Below are positions 52,269-60,888 of a stretch of DNA of 64,000 nucleotides, piece by piece (within the stretch, counting starts at the first letter, position 1; every line of letters starts with the position of its first letter). The stretch is from NCBI RefSeq assembly GCF_958445495.1, contig NZ_CAUCSQ010000001.1:1-64000 (forward strand), written 5' to 3'. The position numbers were made by a program, and so were the translations under genes. This DNA comes from an uncultured Bacteroides sp. (GTDB lineage: Bacteria > Bacteroidota > Bacteroidia > Bacteroidales > Bacteroidaceae). Below the pieces are notes generated by a model. It did not search any database. It was not told the origin of the DNA and saw only the letters and a program-made list of their open reading frames with translations.

Positions 52269-54704
52269 TTATAAATTCACAGTCACCGTTTTACCGCAAA
52301 AAGCTCCTTGAGGCATAGGGACACGGATACGTCTTTCTTTGTATGCCACAATGATTTCTTTCAAGGCCGGATTCATGGTAGCGTCGGTCACGGATATCTT
52401 TTCCCTGTCTCCCTCCTTTTCAATCAATACGGTACACGGAGAAGACACTGCCAGTTCCGTACCGTTCGCTTCCAACTTCCCGCCGGCCTGATAAAATACC
52501 GCTCCTAAAATATGGCCGTCCTTCGTTCCGGCGGCTTGAATCAAAGTATCGTTACGAAGTACCTCAAACGGCAATTCCGCGGCCGGCAGACCGTCTCCGG
52601 CATATACGGCATATCCGTACGTATCATCAACCGGGGTCTGAGAATGGTCTATCCACAAACGAAGGATATCCACCTGTCCGGGTAAGTCTTTTTTATTCCT
52701 GTTCGAACGGTTGCGTTTCACCCATTCCGTCTTCTTCGTTTCATACGCGAAAGATGCGTTCTTCGTATATTCCGGCAACACCGTATAAGCAAACTTGCCT
52801 TCTTGTATCACCCATACCGGCTTGCCTTCAACAAAAAAAGACCACTCCCCTTTACCGACCGGGACCTGTTTGCCGTTCTGCATCGCCACTATCCGGCTTT
52901 CATGCAAAGTCTGGTCAATCGCGGTACGGATATTTCCTTCCAATAGCGGATTCAGGTTGGTAATGCCGGCTCCCAACGCCAACATATAATCGCCGAACAT
53001 AAAGTAGGATTTATAAGCTCTGACGCCATAAAGCACTTCATTCTTTGCAGCGCTCCCTTTATCATTCACACCTTCTTTTTCCGCCGCATTCATCTTTTCA
53101 AAAAGATATCCCGCCACTGCATTCTCCCCACCGCCGGCAGCCGCACCGGCAAAGTTATGTTTACTGCAATACCCGCGCCAGTTAGTCGTCGGGACAAGCT
53201 TGTCCATCCCTTCGCGCGCCGTCACTCCGGGGGTGGCTGTCACATCCCACGCACCTATTACTTTCATGTATTCATCTCCTCTTTTCTGGAACAAAGTCAT
53301 ACCGTCCGTCGGATAGAAATTGTATTCATCCGCAAAATCGACCGCACTTTCCAAACCGTCGCAACGCGCGGATGCCATATTTACCAGAATATGGTAACGG
53401 GCATTCTTCTTTATCAACTTGTCATTATTGAAAAACCACCGGGTACCGTTGTACAAGCCTTCTTCATACCCGTCCATCTTCAAAAGGCGCCTCTCCGCAT
53501 CTTTTTGAAAATCACGCAGTTCTTCACGCTGCTTACTGTCAAAAGAATCAAGCCAGTCTTTCAATAGTTTACGGACCATCGGCAAAGTGCGTATGTCTTT
53601 CTGCTGCGGGTTATACTGTGCCGTAGCGCGGTCCAGATAAGGCAACGTATATCCTTTATAATAGAACCAACTGCTTCCCCGGAAAAAATTCAATAATGTC
53701 TCCACATTCTGTTTACTCAACTTACGTTCCCAAGGAGTATTCTTCAAGGCGGTGAGCAGGTCTAAAGCATAGATATTCCCATCAATCGGATACCCCCAGA
53801 CAAGGCATTGCATCCCGTGTCCCCATCCGGCGCCGTCCGCCGTGCACCCTTCCGTCCAGAAGGCATCGTTATAAGTATTCTGCGACGTATAGCCAATCCC
53901 CCTCTGCGCCACTTCACTCAGGACATCAATCATCGGAATAGATTGATACATGACCGCTACAGGCAGTAAAGAACGATAGGCCAACGCATTTCCGCCGACC
54001 CACCACACATGGTTCCGGAAACGTTCCACCTGCACCACATTCTCATCCGTTTTATCATTCCGAAGCGGCTGGGTCCATGCCTGCAACCCCAGGACTTTTA
54101 ACATATCGCAGGCTGCCGCCACTTCCCGGTCTTTATTTTTCCCCTTTTCCACCGCATCCATTTGTTTTAAAAAACAAAAGTAAATATTGACAGCCGCGGT
54201 AGGAATGGCGAAACAAGAGGCATGAAAACGGTGTACGCGATTGCTGCGGCTTATTTCCAGATTTCCGTAATACACGATGGCTTTCCGGCATTTCTCATAG
54301 ACTCCCTTATCCAAAGAGATTCCCATACGATCGGCACGGAACTCTTCCGCAATCTTCCATATCCGGTTGAAAGCTTCCGTCAAAAAAAGCCCGATTTTCT
54401 CCTGGTTTTTACTTTCCCAGACCTGTTTCTCTTTTTCCGCCAAATCCGCAAACTGCCCATCTTCCCTCCAGTTGTCCAGAATCTCGGTTACAGACAGCTT
54501 AGGCAGCGTATATACCCTGTATCCGTGCCCGGCATAATAATCGCGGTATTTTTTTATCGCTTTCTCCTTTTCGCTGTCTTTGACCCGCTTTCCATCATCA
54601 TAGTAACGATGATAATTATCAAAAGCCCACTTCTTTCCGGTCTCCTGTGCAGAAACGCACAGGGAGACCATCCCAAGGAACACAATGACATATAAATACT
54701 TCAT
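52269..54704 (-). CDS. Polysaccharide lyase, family 8-like
   Basis: The protein of about 811 residues has a signal peptide (MKYLYVIVFLGMVSLCVSAQ). An N-terminal alpha/alpha-toroid follows with NHVWWVGGNALAYRSLLPVA, then CTADGAGWGHGMQCLVWGYP containing His and Tyr in the places of the PL8 catalytic pair. The central beta-sandwich has KSYFMFGDYMLALGAGI, the family's typical sequence, and a small C-terminal domain ends the protein. PL8 enzymes cleave uronic-acid-containing chains (chondroitin, hyaluronan, xanthan); the exact substrate is not decided here. I use the third Met (54704), 5 bases after the DUF5017 stop; starts at 54713 would overlap it. Confidence 0.82.
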   Translation of the reverse strand: MKYLYVIVFLGMVSLCVSAQETGKKWAFDNYHRYYDDGKRVKDSEKEKAIKKYRDYYAGHGYRVYTLPKLSVTEILDNWREDGQFADLAEKEKQVWESKNQEKIGLFLTEAFNRIWKIAEEFRADRMGISLDKGVYEKCRKAIVYYGNLEISRSNRVHRFHASCFAIPTAAVNIYFCFLKQMDAVEKGKNKDREVAAACDMLKVLGLQAWTQPLRNDKTDENVVQVERFRNHVWWVGGNALAYRSLLPVAVMYQSIPMIDVLSEVAQRGIGYTSQNTYNDAFWTEGCTADGAGWGHGMQCLVWGYPIDGNIYALDLLTALKNTPWERKLSKQNVETLLNFFRGSSWFYYKGYTLPYLDRATAQYNPQQKDIRTLPMVRKLLKDWLDSFDSKQREELRDFQKDAERRLLKMDGYEEGLYNGTRWFFNNDKLIKKNARYHILVNMASARCDGLESAVDFADEYNFYPTDGMTLFQKRGDEYMKVIGAWDVTATPGVTAREGMDKLVPTTNWRGYCSKHNFAGAAAGGGENAVAGYLFEKMNAAEKEGVNDKGSAAKNEVLYGVRAYKSYFMFGDYMLALGAGITNLNPLLEGNIRTAIDQTLHESRIVAMQNGKQVPVGKGEWSFFVEGKPVWVIQEGKFAYTVLPEYTKNASFAYETKKTEWVKRNRSNRNKKDLPGQVDILRLWIDHSQTPVDDTYGYAVYAGDGLPAAELPFEVLRNDTLIQAAGTKDGHILGAVFYQAGGKLEANGTELAVSSPCTVLIEKEGDREKISVTDATMNPALKEIIVAYKERRIRVPMPQGAFCGKTVTVNL

Positions 54705-54709
54705 CACCA

Positions 54710-55660
54710 TCATTCAGCTCTTTCTTTGACTATTATTTTCATTTCCCTTACCACACTCTGCGAATTCCACCTATTGGTATTTAAAGCTACGAACGTAACC
54801 GTATATTCACCGGGAGCCGCATACGTATAACTGTAAGAAGGAGACTTCATATCCAGCGATTTGACAGGTTCCCCCTGGTCCGGCGCCACAGACGCCGCAT
54901 CCATCTGCTGACTGACAGCCCAGACGTCAATTGCCGAGTTTTGCGTTTCTTTCGGCTGAAACAATAATTTCGAATCATCCGCGCCATAGTTTTTCTGTGA
55001 TTTGCCTTTCAGATAAATATAAGTAAACCCGAATTCTTTAGAAGGGTTGGTCTGTGTGACAACGCTTCCTTCCACCTCCTTTGTCAAAGTCAAAGGCTGG
55101 ACATCCACCCGCGGCTGGTCTTTATCCAAGCCCGGAGCTTCCGGAGTTTCATAACGGAAAGCCAGAAAGAATTTCTTATCTTTATAAGCGGAAAAATCAG
55201 CCTCATCCGAAACGCTTTCGGCACGTACGTTGTTTCCGGTACATGTAGGAACTTTCAGTTTCCCGTCTTCCGTACCCGAAAGTTCTATCCAGGTCGCTTC
55301 GTTTATTCCCTCTTCCGTATAAGCGCCGTTGAAATCTTCCGAAATGTAAATATGCATATTGGCCCTGTTCTGATAAGGCGCTTCGGTATATTGCTGCTTT
55401 ATCGTATAAGAAAGTTTCATGGATTCCACTTCCACTTTAAGACGGTTCCTGTTGGCATACTTCTTTCCGTCCTCACCCGAATAGAAAACGATATAATCCG
55501 GATTTCCGCTGAAATCGAAAGTGATTTCATCTCCCGCATATATTTCCTGCATGTCATTGCGGAGAGCCACATCAAATTCGACGTCTTCCACCTTGTCCTG
55601 GTTACAGGAAACCAAAAGGGCGCCCGCCAATAACAATGAATATAAAAATCTCTTATTCAT
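54710..55660 (-). CDS. DUF5017-type surface glycan-binding lipoprotein
   Basis: The 316-residue lipoprotein has signal LLLAGALLVSCNQ, an N-terminal PKD-like region with ITFDFSGNPDYIVFYSGEDG, a central region with FNGAYTEEGINEATWIELSG, and a final PKD-like strand set (YSYTYAAPGEYTVTFVALN). DUF5017 proteins are found after SusD genes and are thought to bind glycan on the surface. It lies 26 bases after the SusD gene and just before the lyase gene. Confidence 0.82.
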   Translation of the reverse strand: MNKRFLYSLLLAGALLVSCNQDKVEDVEFDVALRNDMQEIYAGDEITFDFSGNPDYIVFYSGEDGKKYANRNRLKVEVESMKLSYTIKQQYTEAPYQNRANMHIYISEDFNGAYTEEGINEATWIELSGTEDGKLKVPTCTGNNVRAESVSDEADFSAYKDKKFFLAFRYETPEAPGLDKDQPRVDVQPLTLTKEVEGSVVTQTNPSKEFGFTYIYLKGKSQKNYGADDSKLLFQPKETQNSAIDVWAVSQQMDAASVAPDQGEPVKSLDMKSPSYSYTYAAPGEYTVTFVALNTNRWNSQSVVREMKIIVKERAE

Positions 55661-55686
55661 AATTTCATGTTGTTACAAAGTTGATA

Positions 55687-57312
55687 CTACCAGTTTTCAT
55701 TCTGCCCGCAAGTAGGGTTCGTGTTCAATTCCGCTTGCGGTATAGGAAGATACAAATGTTTCTCTGCGATATTAATGCCCGGCACAGCCTTTACACTGGA
55801 CAGACTGTATCCGATTGTACTGCCGTCTTCATCTACGGACTGTTCTTTCAGCATCCGGATGCGGTCGAAATAATATTGCTTGCCCCAACGCCGCAACTCC
55901 ATGTGCCGCGGCACTTCAAAACAAAGTTCCCTGGTACGTTCTTCACGAATAAATTCACGGAATTCTTCCTGGCTTGAAAAATCATCCAGCCCGACTTTAT
56001 CCGCCCCGGCGCGTTCACGCACCTCATTCACCGCATCAACAGCTTCCTGTGTGGGATGTCCTTCAAGTTCATTGGCACATTCGGCAATCATCAGCAGGAC
56101 ATCGGCATAACGCATCACAGGGAAATTGATTGAAGAACAGTTGCGCGCCCACGGACGTACCGGGTCATATTCCGCTCTCCATTTTCCCGGATTTCCATCC
56201 GTTTTTTTCTCTTTCTCTTCATCGGTGTATATCACTTTCCGTACTTTCCCGTTTACCGACTCATATTTATAATCACCGAAATTCCACCATTTACGCGCAT
56301 CTCCTTCTTCATACATCTTGAAAAGTATCCGCGTGCCGTCATACCAGGCATAAGCAAAAGGATAATCGGGGTCAGTCTGGTTGCCCTGGCTAATCCCCAG
56401 ATACAACCCCACACGTCCGCTTTCATTTGTCTTATCCAGCCCGTTTCCGTAAAATTCCACTTCAAACATGCTTTCCCGATAAGTCAAATCGTATTTATTC
56501 GAACACATATTAATAAACATGGCCTGATAGCCGTTCACCCCGTCAACCTCCTGATAGAGCCGGTGCAGATTGCTGTTCTTCACTTCACGCGCCCATTTCA
56601 GAGCTTCTCCCCACGTATCCGCTTCTACCGGATAACCTGCCTGCCACATATAAGCGCGTGCCAGCAAAGCCTGCACGGTCGTCCGGGAAATCCGTCCGGG
56701 AGCATTCAGTTCGTCGGCAGAAAGACAGACCGGTTCCGCATCCAGCAAATCCCGGATAATCTGCTTATAGATTTCCGTCTGGGGAGATTTTTTCAATTGC
56801 TGGTGGGATAAGTCACGCACCACTTCCAGCCGCAAGGGGACCTCTCCCCAGAAAGCCACCAGATTCATATAAAAAAGAGCCCTCAAGGCTTTCGCCTCTC
56901 CAATAAACATTTCTTTCATCCTCTCGCCGCCGCACTCTTCACCCGTACGCCCGGACAAGGCGGTTATATAATCATTGGCGCGATTGATTCCTTCATACAA
57001 ATCCTGCCATGTACGTTCGATTTTGGAGTCGGTATTATTAAAGTTATAATTGGACACTTGGATATAATCTTTTCCGTAGTCGCGGTTATAGACCAATATG
57101 TCTGTTCCCGCATCCAAATCTCCCCAAAGGAAACAGCCGTATGTTCCTTCCGCTCCAAGTTTATCGTAGATTCCCACAAGCCCTGCCATGCAGCTCGTCT
57201 CGTCATGGTAAAGGTTATTCTCGTCCAGGCTGCCGTAGACCTCCGTTTCCAAAAAGCTACAAGAGGAAAAAGACAACATCACCAAACCTGCCATACAAAT
57301 TATATTTCTCAT
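55687..57312 (-). CDS. SusD/RagB-family lipoprotein of the PUL
   Basis: The protein of about 541 residues has a lipoprotein signal (MLSFSSCSFLETE), SusD helices (EAKALRALFYMNLVAFWGEV, TTVQALLARAYMWQAGYPVE) and the C-terminal motifs VNEVRERAGADKVGL, EERTRELCFEVPRHMELRRW and IPQAELNTNPTC. It captures oligosaccharides for the SusC transporter encoded 26 bases upstream. The second in-frame Met (57312, MRNIICMAG) gives a cleaner signal peptide than 57321. Confidence 0.94.
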   Translation of the reverse strand: MRNIICMAGLVMLSFSSCSFLETEVYGSLDENNLYHDETSCMAGLVGIYDKLGAEGTYGCFLWGDLDAGTDILVYNRDYGKDYIQVSNYNFNNTDSKIERTWQDLYEGINRANDYITALSGRTGEECGGERMKEMFIGEAKALRALFYMNLVAFWGEVPLRLEVVRDLSHQQLKKSPQTEIYKQIIRDLLDAEPVCLSADELNAPGRISRTTVQALLARAYMWQAGYPVEADTWGEALKWAREVKNSNLHRLYQEVDGVNGYQAMFINMCSNKYDLTYRESMFEVEFYGNGLDKTNESGRVGLYLGISQGNQTDPDYPFAYAWYDGTRILFKMYEEGDARKWWNFGDYKYESVNGKVRKVIYTDEEKEKKTDGNPGKWRAEYDPVRPWARNCSSINFPVMRYADVLLMIAECANELEGHPTQEAVDAVNEVRERAGADKVGLDDFSSQEEFREFIREERTRELCFEVPRHMELRRWGKQYYFDRIRMLKEQSVDEDGSTIGYSLSSVKAVPGINIAEKHLYLPIPQAELNTNPTCGQNENW

Positions 57313-57338
57313 AATATTCATTTTTATACAAATCGTTT

Positions 57339-60300
57339 TTATAAACCGAGTTTAATACCAAAAGTGTAAGATGTGGTTTTCGGATAAGCCGAATAGTCAA
57401 AGCCACGTGTCAAAGCCGAATTCCGCGTAGAGACTTCGGGGTCGTAACCTGTATATTTGGTCCATGTCCACAAGTTCTGCCCGCTGACATACAACCGCAA
57501 CGAACTAATGCCCAGACGTTTGATTAGCTTCACCGGGAAATTATACCCTAACTGTACATTTTTCAAACGGAGGAAAGAGGCATCCTCCACTACCCTGCTG
57601 GTATTCAAGTTAGTCAGATTACGATTGACGGCACATAAATAATTTGTATAATTGCCTTCCGTATAAGTCCCGTCACCGTTATCCACCCTGGGTGTCCAGT
57701 GGTTCATGGCGGAAGCCAGTTGGTTGGTGTGTTGCCCGCGCAAATCCTCCAGTTTCGCACGATTGTAATTAATCACGTCATTGCCGTACGACCATTGGAA
57801 AAATATACTCAAATCAAACCCTTTATAAGAGAAATTATTCGTGAAGCCTCCGGTATGGACAGGCAGTCCGTGTCCGATTACAGTCTGGTCTTCCGTAGTC
57901 ACCTTGCCGTCTCCATTGATATCGCGCAACTTCATGTCGCCCGGCTGGATTGTATTGCGTTCCTGGGTGTTATTAGGAATGCCGTCTTTTAAAACAAACA
58001 CCCCCGGCGACACTTCATTGAAATCTTCATACTGATAAACGCCGTCATACACATAGCCGTACATCTCCGAAAGCGGATGCCCTACACGGGCAATGTACAA
58101 ATTGTCAATCGTGGGATACTGAATCCCCGACACCAGAAAATCCTGGTCACCGGACAGGCCGGTGATTTTGCTCTTGTTAAAGGAGATGTTAAAATTGGTC
58201 GTCCATTTAAAACGTCCTCTTTCTCCGGTAAAGTTCACTGTGTTGACAGAGATTTCCAGTCCACGGTTGCGGATGCTTCCGATATTCTGTTGTATCTTAT
58301 CAAAACCGATGGACAAAGGGACGTCGGCATTTAACAGCAAATCTTCGGTCTCTTTATTGTAAATATCAATCTCACCGCTGATACGGTTATTGAACAAGCC
58401 GAAGTCAAGCCCGATATTCGTCTGGTAAGTCGTTTCCCATCTCATCTCTTTGTTGGGCATCTGGGAAATGTATATGGCCGGATTATCTATGGAATTATTA
58501 AACGCATAGTTCTGGTCTCCCGAATACAACAATTGCGAAGGATAATTACGGTATGTATTGCAGTTGCCGGTAGCTCCCCAGCCGACTCTCAACTTCAGAT
58601 TGGACAACCATTTACGCACAGGCGCCATGAAAGCTTCTTCCGAAATACGCCATCCGAAAGAACCGGAAGGGAAATATCCCCATTTGTGGTAAGGGAAACG
58701 TGAAGTCCCGTCGGCACGTATGGTAGCGGTCAGCAAATAACGCGATTTCCAGTCATAGTTGAAACGGGCAAAATAAGAAGCCATCTTATCGTCAAAATTG
58801 GTAGAAGTCAACTTGTCGGGCGTACCGTTGGAAATTCCCCAGAAACCGAGAGCGTCCCAAGGAACCATAGAAGAACTGGCTCCCAGCACGGAAGTGGTAC
58901 GGCTGCTCAACGAACCTCCCAGCATGGCGGTAATGTTATGCCCTTGCAGCTTTTTCCGGTAGGTCAGCGTATATTCGTTCGACCATCCGTCCCATTCCTT
59001 ATAACTGAAATTACCGTTCGAATGCTTGGCCGAATAACGCGGGTCTCCCCAATAAGTGTCCGCATTGTTGTAAGTCTCGCTACGGTCGGTGCGCCAGTTA
59101 TAAGCAAATGTCGCCCTGAACGTCAGGTCCTTTGCAATGTCCCAATTCAAATAAGCATTCATGCTTAACTGGCGGCTTCGCGTTTTCGAATAAATGTTCT
59201 CGATAGTCTTGACCGGATTATACGGATAGTTGGGATTGTCCTGCAACAATTCATCTTCCGCTTCTTCCGAATCCGAATAAAAAACCGGACGATAGGCCAA
59301 TACCTGATACAAGAAGTACTGGGTAGACCCTCCGCCGCCCTGTGAAGGCGCGGAACCTCTGGATATATTATTGGCGAAGTTAAAGGTGACGCCGGTTTTT
59401 ACTTTTTTGGAAATCTGCTGGTCAAGAGTCATGCGCGCTTTCAAACTTTCATAAGAAGAATTGATGATGATTCCCTGTTGGTTGTAGTAGGATACGCTTG
59501 AACTGTATTTCGTATTTTTAGTGCCTCCCGTCAACGACAAATGATGGTTAGTCATCGGAGCGGCACGAAACACTTCATCCTGCCAGTCGGTAGAAGGGAT
59601 GCCGGTATAATCGTCCAGAACGCGGTTGCGTCCCAATGCCTCGTCATACCTGTAATAGGTTCTCGCCATTTCCGAATCGCTGAGTATCTCTTGCTGCAGG
59701 GCGACAAAGTCCCGTCCTTGAAGCAATTTCAAGAAATGGGGCTTGGCCTGGTAAGTAATGTAACCGTCATAAGTGACGCGGGGAGCGCTTTCCATCCCTC
59801 GTTTGGTCGTAATGATAATAACTCCGTTTGCCCCCCGCGCACCATAAATAGCGGTTGCGGACGCATCCTTCAATACGTCGATAGATTCTATGTCATTGGG
59901 ATTCAAAGCCGCCGGATTGGCATCTTCCGTGGCAAAGCCGTCAATAACATACAAAGGAGTGCCGTCCGAAGTGTCGGAAATGGTATTGCTGCCCCGAATC
60001 ACGATATTGGCCTCCGCTCCGGGCTGCCCGTCACTGCTTACCACTTGCACGCCGGCTATCCGTCCTCCCAAAGCCTGGTCAAAAGAAAGCACCTGGCTTT
60101 TATTCAGCTCCTCCATATTGACTTTGGCGACAGAACCGGTCAAGTCGCTTTTTTTCACGGTAGCATACCCCACAGCCACGACTTCGTCCAAAGTGACTCC
60201 GTCTTCTTTCAATACTACATTCAACGTCTTTTTGTTTCCCACGGTCACTTCTTTGCTTGCATAACCGATAAATGAAATCACAAGTACGGAAGATTTGCCC

Positions 60301-60503
60301 GGGACAGAAATCTTAAACATCCCGTTCATGTCCGTAATAGTCCCGGTCTTCCCGCCCTTCAACATCACATTTGCCCCGATGACAGGCTCATTCGCCTCAT
60401 CCATCACTTTACCGCTGACCGATATCTGGGCACACACCAAAGTGAATGAACAAAACATCATCAGCAGCAAACCGATACGTTTCGAAAGTTGTCCATTTTT
60501 CAT
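57339..60503 (-). CDS. SusC/RagA-family TonB-dependent transporter of the PUL
   Basis: The 1054-residue protein has a signal peptide (LLLMMFCSFTLVCAQ), a carboxypeptidase-like domain (ISVSGKVMDEANEPVIGANV), the TonB-box-like LDEVVAVGYATVKKSDLTG, plug motifs (IVIRGSNTISDTSDGTPLYV, IESIDVLKDASATAIYGARG) and a barrel ending YTFGIKLGL. It imports oligosaccharides released by the surface lyase. It is followed by SusD, DUF5017, PL8-like and fimbrillin-like genes and is preceded by a 48-residue lipoprotein and a divergent HTCS gene. Confidence 0.95.
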   Translation of the reverse strand: MKNGQLSKRIGLLLMMFCSFTLVCAQISVSGKVMDEANEPVIGANVMLKGGKTGTITDMNGMFKISVPGKSSVLVISFIGYASKEVTVGNKKTLNVVLKEDGVTLDEVVAVGYATVKKSDLTGSVAKVNMEELNKSQVLSFDQALGGRIAGVQVVSSDGQPGAEANIVIRGSNTISDTSDGTPLYVIDGFATEDANPAALNPNDIESIDVLKDASATAIYGARGANGVIIITTKRGMESAPRVTYDGYITYQAKPHFLKLLQGRDFVALQQEILSDSEMARTYYRYDEALGRNRVLDDYTGIPSTDWQDEVFRAAPMTNHHLSLTGGTKNTKYSSSVSYYNQQGIIINSSYESLKARMTLDQQISKKVKTGVTFNFANNISRGSAPSQGGGGSTQYFLYQVLAYRPVFYSDSEEAEDELLQDNPNYPYNPVKTIENIYSKTRSRQLSMNAYLNWDIAKDLTFRATFAYNWRTDRSETYNNADTYWGDPRYSAKHSNGNFSYKEWDGWSNEYTLTYRKKLQGHNITAMLGGSLSSRTTSVLGASSSMVPWDALGFWGISNGTPDKLTSTNFDDKMASYFARFNYDWKSRYLLTATIRADGTSRFPYHKWGYFPSGSFGWRISEEAFMAPVRKWLSNLKLRVGWGATGNCNTYRNYPSQLLYSGDQNYAFNNSIDNPAIYISQMPNKEMRWETTYQTNIGLDFGLFNNRISGEIDIYNKETEDLLLNADVPLSIGFDKIQQNIGSIRNRGLEISVNTVNFTGERGRFKWTTNFNISFNKSKITGLSGDQDFLVSGIQYPTIDNLYIARVGHPLSEMYGYVYDGVYQYEDFNEVSPGVFVLKDGIPNNTQERNTIQPGDMKLRDINGDGKVTTEDQTVIGHGLPVHTGGFTNNFSYKGFDLSIFFQWSYGNDVINYNRAKLEDLRGQHTNQLASAMNHWTPRVDNGDGTYTEGNYTNYLCAVNRNLTNLNTSRVVEDASFLRLKNVQLGYNFPVKLIKRLGISSLRLYVSGQNLWTWTKYTGYDPEVSTRNSALTRGFDYSAYPKTTSYTFGIKLGL

Positions 60504-60523
60504 AATATAAATCGATTGAGTTA

Positions 60524-60670
60524 TTAATTAAGTTTTCTTGATTTCATTTTCTTTTCCAAATCCCGTTTCCGGCCCAAAGCTCCCGGGAAATGATAATCGG
60601 CAGTTTTGTTTGAGTCGCACCCTGCCGTCAGGACAAACATGCCCGCAAGAGTTAAAATAGTGTATTTCAT
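60524..60670 (-). CDS. Small lipoprotein, 48 residues, first gene of the PUL
   Basis: The frame from ATG 60670 to TAA 60524 encodes a lipoprotein signal (MKYTILTLAGMFVLTAGC, Cys18) and a short, very basic tail with DYHFPGALGRKRDLEKKMKS. It ends 20 bases before the SusC ATG and starts 38 bases after the -7 box at 60708-60715. The clean lipobox and the position make a real gene likely. It is too short for most gene finders. No family is recognised. Confidence 0.65.
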   Translation of the reverse strand: MKYTILTLAGMFVLTAGCDSNKTADYHFPGALGRKRDLEKKMKSRKLN

Positions 60671-60707
60671 ATCCGATTTGTTTTCCGGTTACCGTTCATT
60701 GACGGCA

Positions 60708-60715
60708 CAAATATA
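60708..60715 (-). promoter_or_regulatory. -7 box of the PUL operon
   Basis: On the minus strand TATATTTG is a full match. No -33 TTTG occurs at 19 bases, as expected for a promoter that needs the HTCS activator. Confidence 0.65.
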
Positions 60716-60741
60716 ACCGCAGCCCGCCAAAGGCTCCCGGG

Positions 60742-60826
60742 CCATGCATACAAAATACATACGCTATGCGTACAACCGCATCCGGAACCGGTTATGTATC
60801 CACAACGCATAAATTATGTACTCACA
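60742..60826. promoter_or_regulatory. Probable HTCS binding region between the divergent PUL promoters
   Basis: Direct repeats TTATGTATCCACA (60792) and TTATGTACTCACA (60814) start 22 bases apart, the two-turn spacing used by AraC-type domains. Related half-sites (TATGTAT, TGTATGCAT on the minus strand) lie at 60742-60764, close to the PUL promoter. A perfect short palindrome TACGC-TAT-GCGTA occupies 60760-60772. Confidence 0.55.
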
Positions 60827-60852
60827 TTACAGCTCTATTTTCACAAAAGGCG

Positions 60853-60860
60853 TATATTTG
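60853..60860 (+). promoter_or_regulatory. -7 box of the HTCS regulator gene
   Basis: TATATTTG is a full match 28 bases upstream of the ATG at 60889. The TTATGTA repeats lie 33-60 bases upstream of it, so autoregulation is possible. Confidence 0.6.
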
Positions 60861-60888
60861 CGTTGCGAATTTTAGTATCCTGACGTCT

